From Liolophura sinensis (Eukaryota; Mollusca; Polyplacophora; Chitonida; Chitonidae), in assembly GCF_032854445.1 (NCBI RefSeq), contig NW_027017969.1, forward strand, positions 2,501-66,500: a DNA stretch of 64,000 nt, given 5' to 3'. Within the stretch, counting starts at the first letter, position 1; every line of letters starts with the position of its first letter. Of the stretch, positions 33,816 through 43,225 are shown in pieces. The notes under the pieces are model-generated. The model was not told the DNA's origin, did not search any database, and saw only the letters and a list, made by a program, of their open reading frames with translations. The position numbers and the translations under genes were made by a program.

Positions 33816-35343
33816 ATACTTGGCGCCATTAAAAACGCACGGTCGTTAGCTATTGACATATTGTGAGAAATGTCAGTGGGAACCAATTGTGAATAGGTTT
33901 ATATTGGAAAACAAGGCAGCGGTCGCAACGGGACAACGAATCAACCAACTGTGAAAGCCGATTGACGTTTATTCCTCACATCGAAATCACGAGTACAGAA
34001 AGTGAAATTGACATTTAATAATGGGTATGTCCACCTCGGGCAGCAATGCAAGCCGTACATCTGCGACGCATAGAGCTGACAAGTTTCATTATTCTCTGCT
34101 GTGGGATCAGATCCCATTCGTCCTGCAGCACCTGGATCAATTCACGTCGGTTGCGTGGCGCAGGTTGACGTTGGGCCACGGCAGACTTCAGGTGGTCCCA
34201 CAGGTGCTCAATGGGCGATAGATCCGGGGAGTAGGCCGGCCACTCCATGACGTCGACATCATTCTGTCGCAAGAAGTCTTGCGTTAATCTTGCAGAGTGT
34301 GGGCGGGCATTGTCTTGCTGAAACGTCGTCACGGCAGCGTTGGCATGGAGAAATGGAAGCAGCACCGGCCGAAGAATGTCATTCACGTACCGCTGAGCAT
34401 TCAGGTTGCCATCAACAATGACAAGGGGAGTCCGTCTGTTAGAGGTGATGCCTCCACACACCATAACACTAGCGCCACCCCAGCGATTTCCTTCCCGCAC
34501 GCATACGTTTTCGAAACGTTCACCACATCTGCGCCACACATGTCGACGTCTGTCAGGACGATCAAGGCAGATACGACTCTCGTCAGAAAAAAGGACAGAG
34601 TTCCAGTCATTCACACGCCATCGTTGATGACGCTGAGCCTAGCGCAATCGATTTCGGCGAGCAGCAGGTGTCAATATGGGCCCTCGGTAGGGGATGCGAG
34701 CATGCATCCGTATTGCTCGGAGACGGCGTCGTATGGTGTTGGGGCTCACCCTGGGCCTCCCAATCCCCACTGTCTCACGAGCAGTCTGTGTGGTGGTGCG
34801 GAAAGGGTCACGTGTGTGCTGCAATGCGATGTACCGGTCTTGTCGTGACGTAGTGACTCTTGGCCTACCGGGGCGTGGACGGTCGGCAACAGTGCCAGTT
34901 TCATGCTCCCTAGTACTTAGGCGGCTAATTGTAGAGGGATGACATTGCATGTGACGTGCCACTGTGGCACGACTGAGTCCCGCACGTAACATGCCAATGG
35001 CACGTTCTCTTTCTTGAGCCGTAAGTCTGGGCATGGTACCGTTTTTTTTTAAATGTTGTTTGTGGTTATCGTCTTTGTGTCTTTGTGGTTAACGTGGTGT
35101 AACGTATTGAGCACACCACAACTGTGCAGTGACATGTGCTCTCAGCGCTGACACAGCACTCAATGGCCGATATTCCGCACTGTTACGTAACGCACACAAA
35201 GGGTGCGTCGGAATAACACACGGTCGTGCACTACCTGCAACGCAACGTTCACAAACCATGAACCACGCACAGTCACTGAACAATCGACTTTTGTGGCGCA
35301 CGGATACAATTTCAACCGTGCGTTTTTAATGGCGCATAGTATA
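33816..35343 (-). mobile_element. Tc1-type DNA transposon, DD34E, one stop codon
   Basis: Terminal inverted repeats of about 28 bases share GCGCCATTAAAAACGCACGG (left about 33,823-33,843, right about 35,314-35,335, inverted). The enclosed transposase lies on the minus strand. The element sits between SOCS-family members B3 and B4, so it is a later insertion into that cluster. Confidence 0.85.
34015..35034 (-). pseudogene. Tc1-type transposase, single nonsense codon
   Basis: It starts MPRLTAQERERAIGMLRAGL and runs in one frame to RGGHTHY, about 340 codons. The paired helix-turn-helix part includes TVARHMQCHPSTISRL and the linker GRPRVTT. The catalytic triad is D in VLFSDESRI, D in TFQQDNARPH and E in SPIEHLWD, with 34 residues between the last two. 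A single TAG near 34,632 (a likely former Trp in RNRLRWAQ-like context) is the only lesion, so the copy is young. Confidence 0.9.
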
Positions 35344-35399
35344 GTATTTCGTTATCCTTTTTTTAATACGAAAACTTTTTTCCCCCTCCGCATTTGTAA

Positions 35400-36357
35400 A
35401 TGGAGCTTTCCAACGACCCGGTCTGTTCCTCTTTCACGGAAGGGGTTTGTAAACCTCCTGGTAATGTCAATGTTCTTCTCTCGGAACGGCAGCGAAACGA
35501 TTACCGCCCGGAGAACGAAGAGGAGCTTATCGAACATTGCCGACTTGTTTTGGTGCACAGGAAATACGTTCTCTCCACACCGAATCCTTGCTTTCATTTC
35601 TACATCGTAGATGACGATGCGGTTTTTAACTGCCTGAGGCTGTGCTTTCAAGCCGGTGAGAAAAAACGAAAATGTGCGCGAACTGGTAACGTTGGAGGTC
35701 GGTTACAGCGGTGGATAGAGGGCCCATGTATATCGACACTTCATTCATGTTTTGTACCTCATTTTTAGCTTTAATGCGCTCGGGTATGTTACCGAAGAAC
35801 AATTCAGATGTCTCGAACTTTACATGTCTTTTGTTCCGGCGTCTGTGAAACCAGGTTTACTTTGGTATATAAAATGCCGATTAGTCTCCCGCAGCAGGAA
35901 GTATTTTTAACCTTGCTTTTCCCATTACGCTTATCTTTTCGCTCTGGAGTACGGTGGTGATCCTGCTTCTTCCGGAGATTGTTTTGATAATGGTCTTGTT
36001 TTTTTGGCATGTCCCAATGGGCCACAGGGCGAACCGTCTCCTCTTTATTTTCCTTTTCTTTGGCACGTCAGTAAAGTTGTTACCCATATGTGGTGCTTGA
36101 CAAGGGAAACTGTCGGCGATCGGACACTGGAGCTTTAGGAAAAGAAGGGTTCCTTCTTCGCCAACCTACGGAATTACAGCATTTGGCTCGCCGCACCATC
36201 AGACGGTGTTTGGTCTTTCGCTTCGGCATCTTTCGAGACTTATCCGCGTGCCCAACCCGACCGTGGTCGATTTGGCTCAAAATCTGCCTGTGCCGATGAG
36301 AATAAAAAATACTTGAGCTTGACAGAAGATTTCTTGACTGATGCAAAAAAGCGCTAA
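35400..36357 (+). pseudogene. SOCS-family member B4, with SOCS box
   Basis: From ATG 35,400 an open frame gives RQRNDYRPENEEELIEHCRL, VLVHRKYVLSTPNPCFHFYI and FNCLRLCFQAGEKKR, ending at 35,768. After frameshifts the C-terminus reads FALEYGGDPASSGDCFDNG, LVFLACPNGPQGEP, FLLRQPTELQHLARRTIRRC and TVVDLAQNLPVPMRIKN with a terminal TGA near 36,315. ELQHLARRTIRRCL matches a BC-box and LPVP a Cul5-box. Part of the middle is missing compared with B2. Confidence 0.65.
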
Positions 36358-36420
36358 CACCTATGGCACAAATGGTAAAGAACTGATAATAATCAACTGT
36401 CTGTCTATTTACAGTTATCA

Positions 36421-37230
36421 ATGGCCTTCGACTTGGACAGTTTTCTGTTTCGCTGTTTGCTTGACGGTTATTCGCCCGCCTCCGACGAGGCGCTTGAGAA
36501 TCACTGTCGTCTCGTCCTTAAACACAGGATAGATTTCGTTGCCGGGAAAAATTCTCCGTTGAACTTCTACTGGGAATGATTTCTTCTATTTGAAAGCTTG
36601 CGACTCTGTTTCAAAATGGGCGCGAAGAAAACCAAAATGGTGGAAGAGTTAGTGGGGCAGGAACGTGTGGGACCTGCTGTCTGGACTGAATGTGGCAATC
36701 CCTGCCCGCCCAGAAACATAACTTTCCGTTTCTACAACCAAAATGAGACCAGTTTGTTTCTCTTTGGGTGTTTTTGCCCACTTTACAAACACCTTTATAA
36801 GGATTCTGATCGGCCAGTTGATCCGATCGTAACAGGAATAACTGTGACAACCTGGGAAGATTTGAAAGGAATGGGAGAAATTATCGAGGACGCAATCAGC
36901 GCCGTTTTGCCGCTCCCATCGGCAACGATAATGTTCTATTTTCGCATGCCCCTCGACTTGCCTTTTAAGCGAGTTTTGCAAAGGAAAAATCTGCACGAAT
37001 TATCCGGTTTACAAAACTGGTATATGAAATATTTGCATGTCGAATATGAAACCTATTACGAGAACATGTCGGAAGACGAACCGTGCATAAAAAATCGCCT
37101 CGGGGGCGAACCATTTTTGCGCTTCCAATTACCGCGAACACTCGTCGAGAAGAAATACACCACGCCGTCGTTACCATACTACAGGACGTTTTGTCTTCCC
37201 CCGCTTAATCAATTATTGTCCCAGCTGTGA
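36421..37230 (+). pseudogene. Chimera: SOCS-family N-terminus fused to nucleoside-kinase C-terminus
   Basis: From ATG 36,421 the reading is MAFDLDSFLFRCLLDGYSPA, SDEALENHCRLVLKHR, a typical family start, ending in TGA at 36,577. The next frame continues LRLCFKMGAKKTKMVEELVG, still family-like. From about 36,760 it matches the nucleoside-kinase gene downstream: FCPLYKHLYKDSDRPVDPI, PLPSATIMFYFRMPLDLPFK and LHELSGLQNWYMKYLHVEYE correspond to AVYKHFYKNQ, IMVVHFSTPPEIAFR and DPHELVGFEEWYMLYLHSAY there. The P-loop is absent. The structure fits deletion or unequal recombination between neighbouring viral-type genes. Confidence 0.6.
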
Positions 37231-37293
37231 AAAGTAAACTCGTGTTGGATCGGTATTAGAGTATTTATTTCGCCTTCGCCGGACGGCCTCTTA

Positions 37294-38002
37294 TCACAAT
37301 CACGCAACACCACTACATCCTAGAGGTTGTCTTCGACGGAATCCCCGGCGCTGGAAAAACGTCTGCTATAGTGCCCTGTACTCAACTGTTCCGAGAGAAA
37401 TATTGCGACAAGTTTGTTGGATACCAACGTATGAAAAAACCCACGGGGAAAAAGTGATACACATTCTAGAGTAAGATGCGTTCGTGACTGTCCGCCTTTT
37501 TATGCGGGCGGTGTACAAACATTTTTACAAAAATCAGGCGCATCCTTTGGATTCGACGAAGAAGGACATAACGCTGACAGCGTGCGAAAATATGGGCAGT
37601 ATGGCGAATATTTACGACGATTTTATTACCACGGTTTCGCCTCGGCCTCACACAATTATGGTCGTCCATTTCTCTACGCCACCCGAAATCGCGTTTCGGT
37701 GAGTGCAGCAGAGACAAGATCCTCATGAATTGGTGGGTTTCGAAGAGTGGTACATGCTCTACTTGCACTCCGCATACGAAAAGTATTACTTCAGACGCGT
37801 GGGGCCCCCAGTTCCACGCATAAAGAAAGCGCCGAACGATCGAATCGTCTACGTGCTTGATCTCGCCGAGAAAATGTCTCGGGAGCAAATGGTAAATTCT
37901 GCGGCCACTTTTGTCAAGGCATCGCTGACTTGGAATGAATTTCAAAACATTTTGGATGAATCCTCTGAGGCATGCGCTGAAAAAGATAGTCGAGGCTTAT
38001 GA
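37294..38002 (+). pseudogene. Deoxynucleoside/thymidylate kinase-like protein, broken
   Basis: The N-terminal frame reads EVVFDGIPGAGKTSAIV (about 37,327-37,377), a P-loop of GxxGxGKT type. A frameshift near 37,455 and a TAA near 37,471 interrupt it. Then follow DAFVTVRLFMRAVYKHFYKN, TIMVVHFSTPPEIAFR, a stop, QQRQDPHELVGFEEWYMLYL and HSAYEKYYF. The PPE..R...R.D..E....E..Y...LH..YE pattern is that of dNK-family kinases (lid and following helix), which phosphorylate deoxynucleosides for DNA synthesis. It is intronless and next to a chimeric paralogue. Large DNA viruses often carry such enzymes. Confidence 0.6.
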
Positions 38003-38041
38003 AAACTGGCGGGGTTCTTGACGAGTAACCAATACTCAGAA

Positions 38042-38428
38042 GATGACGTGCGGAGCTGTTCTCCTTCCGACGAGCCACCTTCCGACGAACTACGCGCCGC
38101 ATTTTAGAATGAAAATGGTTTCAAGCTTATCTTTAAATCCGCTCGCAGTATTTATTACGCTAGAGGGGTTTTGGATCGAAAAGGAATTTTATACAGGCTA
38201 GAGAGGTTTCATAAACTCTTCGTGCGGTGGTCTAAACCTGTTAGCGAAGAGGAGCTGAAAGAAGATATGCGTTGCATCCCCGTGTCCTTTGTCGGTAAGG
38301 AATCTGCTTTGGTTACATATACCACCGAAAGCGATGCGTGGTACATCATGGGTTACATGAACGACTCTTCAAAATACGAAGCGTGGTTGCCTCTGGAACC
38401 TTTGGACCCGGATTACGACGACCCGTAA
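38042..38428 (+). pseudogene. Unknown small protein, one stop
   Basis: A single frame reads SPSDEPPSDELRAAF, a TAG, then NENGFKLIFKSARSIYYARG, RLERFHKLFVRWSKPVSEEE, LKEDMRCIPVSFVGKESALV and ends acidic with EPLDPDYDDP at 38,428. The second ATG-started part (38,171-38,428, 85 residues) is open. No family is recognised. It could be a short viral accessory protein. Confidence 0.4.
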
Positions 38429-38536
38429 TCCGAAAATACTAAAGGCGGTTGCCCCCAGGATACGACATGAATTACGATGAATATCTAATATCAAAGAAAA
38501 AGAATGATTGCTTTTTTAAATTGACTTTATTTACAT

Positions 38537-38950
38537 TTATAACTCGCCCGTGTACCTCCAGAAAACCAACAGAATTAATCTTCCTATGGCTTTCATGTGC
38601 TTCGCAAAATAGTCGCGCTTCCAAATGTCTTGGTGGTCCCCTCTTTTGAACCATCTCAGAAAGTCGTCCCATCTTCCCAGTGCCGCTACGAACGGCTCCG
38701 GTTGTTTTGCGACGAGTTCGACTGTTTCTTCGATCAGTTCATCTTCACTGGATTCTTTCAATTCGTCTAGAATGTTCTGGCGACGACGAACATCATCACC
38801 ACTCATCCCCAAGTGAAACGTACCATTAGCGAATATGTCGATTGTGATGTCTTCGATGGCTTCGTTGGCGCTTTCTCTCTGCGTGCTAGCTTTTATGGTC
38901 GACAGCACGGCGGCGGTGTCGTTGTTGACGTAAGTTGCGTACTTTTCCAT
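38537..38950 (-). CDS. Intact 137-residue unknown protein
   Basis: ATG 38,950 (reverse) to the stop at 38,537 is uninterrupted. It reads MEKYATYVNNDTAAVLSTIK, IEDITIDIFANGTFHLGMSG, ILDELKESSEDELIEETVEL and VAALGRWDDFLRWFKRGDHQ, ending VFWRYTGEL. The composition is acidic, mainly helical, with a Trp-rich C-terminus. It is one of the few intact frames in the virus-like block and is convergent with the preceding small gene. I do not recognise it. Confidence 0.45.
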   Translation of the reverse strand: MEKYATYVNNDTAAVLSTIKASTQRESANEAIEDITIDIFANGTFHLGMSGDDVRRRQNILDELKESSEDELIEETVELVAKQPEPFVAALGRWDDFLRWFKRGDHQDIWKRDYFAKHMKAIGRLILLVFWRYTGEL

Positions 38951-39146
38951 CTCTTTTTAGTAGGGACACGAAGACACCGCTCTCAAGACCAAGTTTTTCA
39001 AAGTGGTTTTAGTAGTTGGGCAGTTTATTGTCCACTGAAACGAGAGACGCTGGAAAGGCGGTTTTATATCAAAATCCTTCCACGATGGACCTTATTTCGT
39101 TCTCGCGCTGGTTGTGTGGACTACACAACGACGTTAACCCGTCGCC

Positions 39147-39553
39147 ATGCCGTTCAGAAAGAGAGTCAAGGTAGAGCAGGAGAGTAGGCTCCACGCGAAA
39201 GTGGACAAGTTTTTCAGGATATTGAAGATAATCAGACCAACGGAAAAACGCAGGCGAGTTTCGAGGTGAGATTGAAAAAAATCGGTGCCTGTGGCAAAAA
39301 GTTGTGCTGGGACTATGCTAATTACGTTCTCGATCTCCGATACTCGGGATGCGAAGAGGAAAACCCCAACATGTATGTTCTCCGCTGTCAAAACTACGGA
39401 GGTTTTCCGTGCGACTACTGTGGCACTTTTCCGTCTGGATGTGCGATGAATGAAACATTTTTTTATCAATCTTTTTTGCTGCCTTTTCGTTCTTACATCA
39501 TTACTATTTCTAAAAAGTTTGAAAACTTTTTCATGTCCTTCGGTAAAGGCTAA
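39147..39553 (+). pseudogene. Possible distant SOCS-family fragment with basic N-terminus
   Basis: ATG 39,147 gives a short basic peptide, MPFRKRVKVEQESRLHAKVD, to a stop near 39,269. The overlapping frame continues RLKKIGACGKKLCWDYANYV, LDLRYSGCEEENPNMYVLRC and GTFPSGCAMNETFFYQSFLL. YVLDLRY..., MYVL and MNETFFYQ parallel MYRLGLRYG, QYVCVL and PPDETFYPAL in members B1 and B2, so this is probably a divergent relative of the family middle. The tail FFMSFGKG ends at 39,553 without a SOCS box. Confidence 0.4.
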
Positions 39554-39623
39554 CACCTCACTAGGCCGGGCATGGTAAATGTGACGCTTTGATATTGTCG
39601 GATTGAAGAGGGTATTCGGAAAA

Positions 39624-40148
39624 CTACCAGCGATAGTGGCTCGCTATACGTTTAACACCATTTGAATCGTAAACACGCCTCGTATACTGGCCGCCGGTGC
39701 GGTTTTCTGAAAGAGCTTTTATTTCAAACGTGACTTTTTGGTGTATTTTCAAAGGATAAGTGCTTTTTAGAAGAGGGAAAACGTGGTCCGCGTTCATAGT
39801 CAGAATATTCGAAAAGCAATCACACAAAAGGCGAGCACAATCAGAAAGACAATTGGACGCGGAATCAAAAGGCATCTCTGGTAAAGGAAGCTCTACTTCA
39901 ACTGTTTGCCGGCACAGTGGACAACGATGGTTGGAATTGCTTCGTAGTTTGTGACATGTAGGACACACTGTATCCGTTTTGGGAAGCACCAAGACGCATT
40001 GGTCACACGCACGATGGCAACAAGGACGTTTCCCCACCAAACACCAAGGAAACAAGCATACTACGCAGATTTCATAACCAAGAGCCCTAAAAACCTTTTC
40101 TATGGCTGCGAATAATTCCTGGTGGGCAATTCGTTCTGAAATAAACAT
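39624..40148 (-). CDS. RING-type zinc-finger protein
   Basis: This is an intact frame of 174 residues. Near residues 28-65 it reads ICVVCLFPWC, RPCCHRACDQCVLVLPK and VCPTCHKLR, with cysteine and histidine spacing like a C3HC4 RING (C-x2-C, C-x-H, C-x2-C, C-x2-C). A further CPLC pair follows at about residue 77. The C-terminal half is not recognised. RING proteins act as E3 ubiquitin ligases. In a block that also carries SOCS-box genes, this is a second ubiquitin-related function. It is probably viral in origin, by context only. Confidence 0.6.
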   Translation of the reverse strand: MFISERIAHQELFAAIEKVFRALGYEICVVCLFPWCLVGKRPCCHRACDQCVLVLPKTDTVCPTCHKLRSNSNHRCPLCRQTVEVELPLPEMPFDSASNCLSDCARLLCDCFSNILTMNADHVFPLLKSTYPLKIHQKVTFEIKALSENRTGGQYTRRVYDSNGVKRIASHYRW

Positions 40149-40199
40149 TAGTATTTGCGGGAAAACGGGCAGATATTTGTTTTCGGCATTTAATCGTCG

Positions 40200-42215
40200 G
40201 TATTACTTTTTCACACACCGGTGACAACTGCACATCTTGTGCTCTTTAAAAACTGAGAGTAAGGTCTCCAACAATGCATCGTAAAGTTGTCGTACTTCGA
40301 TGTTTACTTGAGGTGGAGATTTTACCAACTGACATAAAAACGTTTTCAGAAGTTGAATTTCCATGACTTAACTTGTAGGCGATAGAGATGGCGGTGTTAA
40401 TTAAACTTTTTTGTACTGTGCTTTGTCAGGTAGTTCTTTGAATTGTTTTTTAGAATTTTTTGCGCTAGATTTCTTCGCTACAGTTAGATGGGTTAGTGTT
40501 TTGCAGTATCATTTAGTGCCATTCTTTATAGGCGGCAATTTAAGGCTAACCGTAGTTTGAGAATTTGCAACACGGTATTTTTCAACTTCATAAATTTGGT
40601 AACTTATAACATAGATTAGCTTAACTATCTTGGTCTTTTACCGCGCTAGTTTTTCTGTTGGATTTGTTATTTTTCAACACCACATTTTACAACGTAAATG
40701 TGGGTAGTTTATAATTTAGATTGCTTTGTGTTTGTTACTTTTTAACATGGGATTTTGCAACTTAATAAATTAGGTATTCTTCAACATAGAAATGAGGTTT
40801 CATGTTCTTTTTTCATTGTTTTGGTCTTTTCTAATTGATTGGCCATTTCTCCACATGGAATTTTGCAACCTGGAAGTGGTAGTTTGCAACTTAAATTCCA
40901 GCTACGACGTTTGTAATTTTGCAGCATGGCATTTTGCACCATTAAATTGGTAATTTACAACTTAGACCTTTGGTCTTTCTAATCGATGTTGCAGTTTACA
41001 ACTTTAAATTCTTTTACGACATTTGTCATTTTACAACATGGTATTTTGCACCATTAAAATGATATTTTTCAACTTAACTCTTGCAATTTTTGTTGTCTAC
41101 TGTTTTGGGCTTTCTACTCGATTTGATATTTCTCAACATGAAATTTTGCAATATGGAATTGGTAGTTTACAACTTAAATTCCAGCTACGATGTTTGCCAT
41201 TTTGCAGCATGGCATTTGCAACATTAATTTGGTAATTTACAACTCAGACCATTGGTCTTTCAATTTGATTTGTAATTTCTCAACATGGGATTTTGCAACA
41301 CGGAAGTGGTAGTTTACAACTTTAAATTCTTTTACGACGTTTGTAAGTTTACAACATGGTATTTCGCAACATTAAAATGGTATTTTTCAACTTCAATCTT
41401 TCTTGCTCAACATTTCTCAACATGTGTCATTTTGCAAGATGTTTTTTTCCAAATTGACGGGTTTAGTATTCCCCAACGCGGAAATGGTTTTGCACTTGTG
41501 GTTTTCTACTATTTTGGTATTTATTCTCGATTTAGCATTTGTCAACATGGAAGTAGTAGTTTAGAACTTAAATTCCAGTCACGACGTTTGTCATTTTTGC
41601 CACATGGCATTTCGCAACATTAAAGTTGTATTTTGCAACTTAGATCTTTGGTCTTTCTAATCGATTGGTCATTTCACAACATAGAGTTTTGCAACACGGA
41701 AGTGGCATTTTACAACTTTGAATTCTTTTACAACGTTTGCCATTTTACAACATGGTATTTCGCAACATTAAAATGGTAGTTTTTCAACTTAAATATTTTT
41801 TGCTACCTTTGTCATTTTACAAGACGGCTTTTTTTTCAACTTGACAGTTTTAGTATTCCCCAACACAGAAGTGGTTTGGCGATTTTGGTTGTCTACTGTT
41901 TTGGTCTTTCTACTCGATTTGGCATTTCTCAACATGGAATTTTGCAACCTAGAAGTGGTAGTTTACAATTTAAATTCTTTTCCGATGTTTGTCATTTTGC
42001 AACATTGGCATTTCGCAACATTAAAGTGGTATTTTACAACTTAAATTTGGTCTTTCTAATCGAATTGGCATTTCACAACATGGAATTTTGCAACATGGAA
42101 GTGGTAGTGCACAATTTAAATTCTTTTGCGACGTTTGTCAGTTTGCAACATGGCATTTTGCAACATTAAAGTGGTATTTTTACAACTCAATTTTGGCCTT
42201 TCTAATCGATAATAA
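40200..42215. repeat. AT-rich degenerate satellite
   Basis: About 2 kb is built from short alternating phrases: (A)CAACATGG(T/A)ATTTTGCA, ACATTAAA(G/A)TGGTATTTT and CAACTTAAATTC(T/C)TTT, plus TTGGTCTTTCTAATCGATT. Higher-order copies of about 200-240 bases are recognisable from 40.8 kb on. Open frames through it are repeat translations, not genes. Its right edge cuts the DHFR gene. Confidence 0.8.
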
Positions 42216-42219
42216 AAAA

Positions 42220-42604
42220 AAATCGATAATCGGTTATCTGAAAGAGGATAAGGCCTCGCGGTACACCGACTCTCCGCCAATTATGAAAACGGATTCCACG
42301 TCCGACAAAGTCTCGGCCTCTGCTTTAGCCTCTTGAAAACTTTTGACCACTCTAATAGTGGCGTGTTCCTTTAATGTTTTGCTGAGAGCAATGTTCAATG
42401 GCCCGGGTAGCGGTCTGTGTTTATTTGGAATGGACAACAACGTTTTCCTACTCATGATGACAGCATTCTGCTTGCCTGCTCCAACGGTTTCGGAGGTAAC
42501 ACGTTTAAAAAACAAATCTTTCTGATTCGCCAAGGTAAATTTCCTTCCGTTCCTATTCCACGATTTAAATCACACATCGCCACTATTATGTTTATGGATT
42601 TCAT
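42220..42604 (-). pseudogene. Dihydrofolate reductase, C-terminally truncated
   Basis: ATG 42,604 (reverse) starts MKSINIIVAMCDLNRGIGTE and GNLPWRIRK, the DHFR N-terminus with NLPW. A one-base frameshift near 42,527 leads to DLFFKRVTSETVGAGKQNAV, IMSRKTLLSIPNKHRPLPGP, LNIALSKTL and VFIIGGESVYREAL. The last is the GG(E/S)xVY cofactor-site motif. It then diverges at about 42,234 into satellite DNA, so the last third of a usual 180-190 residue enzyme is lost. No introns are present, unlike typical animal DHFR, which supports a viral or retrocopied origin. Confidence 0.8.
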
Positions 42605-42624
42605 GCTGTGAGAAAAAGGTTGTT

Positions 42625-42633
42625 CTTTTTATA
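42625..42633 (-). promoter_or_regulatory. TATA box upstream of DHFR
   Basis: TATAAAAAG on the minus strand lies about 20 bases upstream of the DHFR ATG. A start site at the usual 25-30 bases would leave almost no 5' leader, so either a downstream ATG or a very short leader was used. Confidence 0.4.
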
Positions 42634-42745
42634 CGTGTTTTTTTTAAGTGTTGGGAACTCATTCAGCTCGCCCGGATTTTATCTTCTGGTTTGAAAAAAA
42701 GAATGCCAAGCCAGAATTTTTCTTCCCCGCCACTCTAATTACAAC

Positions 42746-42927
42746 ATGGTTTGTGAAATTCGACGGCCCAGACGATTTGGTTACAAACTAAACACCGACC
42801 GCCCGGTGCGCAAACAAACAAACAAAAATCCGCACTCTCGCAAAGTGTGTTCCAGGTGCGGACGCCCCACTGTTGACGCTGCACGCAGCATCGTTTATAC
42901 GGCCCCGAGTATGGGGATATAATGGAA
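42746..42927 (+). pseudogene. Zinc-finger tyrosine recombinase copy i, 5' part
   Basis: ATG 42,746 starts MVCEIRRPRRFGYKLNTDRP, then KVCSRCGRPTVDAARSIVYT, a CxxC zinc motif shared with the copies at 58.4 kb (KLCPTCVRRTVDNAHHAPHM) and 63.2 kb (LCPICGRPTIDNAHHAHH). The reading stops at TAA inside the target-site duplication, where the LINE is inserted. The gene resumes at 48,783. Relative to the 63-kb copy a segment of roughly 45 residues has also been lost at this junction. Confidence 0.65.
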
Positions 42928-43225
42928 TGAATGAATGAATGATTATGGCTTAACCCCACATCGGCAATATTTCAGCCATATCCTGGCGAGAACAAGGTGA
43001 AAACGCGAAACGGTAAAGGTTTTCGATATGATAATATGAACATCAAAAGTAAAACAAAAAGTACAGACATGTTTAAAATCGTATAAAAGAAAAAAAAGAG
43101 TTAAAACTCCAAAACCAGGGTTATAGTACATGTATACATCTATATGTATATAACTGCTTATCTATAGATATTTATGACAATTAAAATTTATATTTTATGA
43201 TATAGGCCAATGACCTTCAAATAAT

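Noticed and set aside
34297-34853. Plus-strand frames opposite the Tc1 transposase
   Set aside because: They are antisense shadows of the DD34E transposase.
30116-40148. Assignment to a named mollusc virus family (for example a herpes-like or asfarvirus-like virus)
   Set aside because: No capsid, polymerase or packaging gene links the SOCS/kinase block to any family. RING, DHFR and kinase genes occur in many large DNA viruses.
41023-42336. Plus-strand open frames in the satellite
   Set aside because: Repetitive Phe/Asn/Leu text follows the satellite period and no domain is visible.
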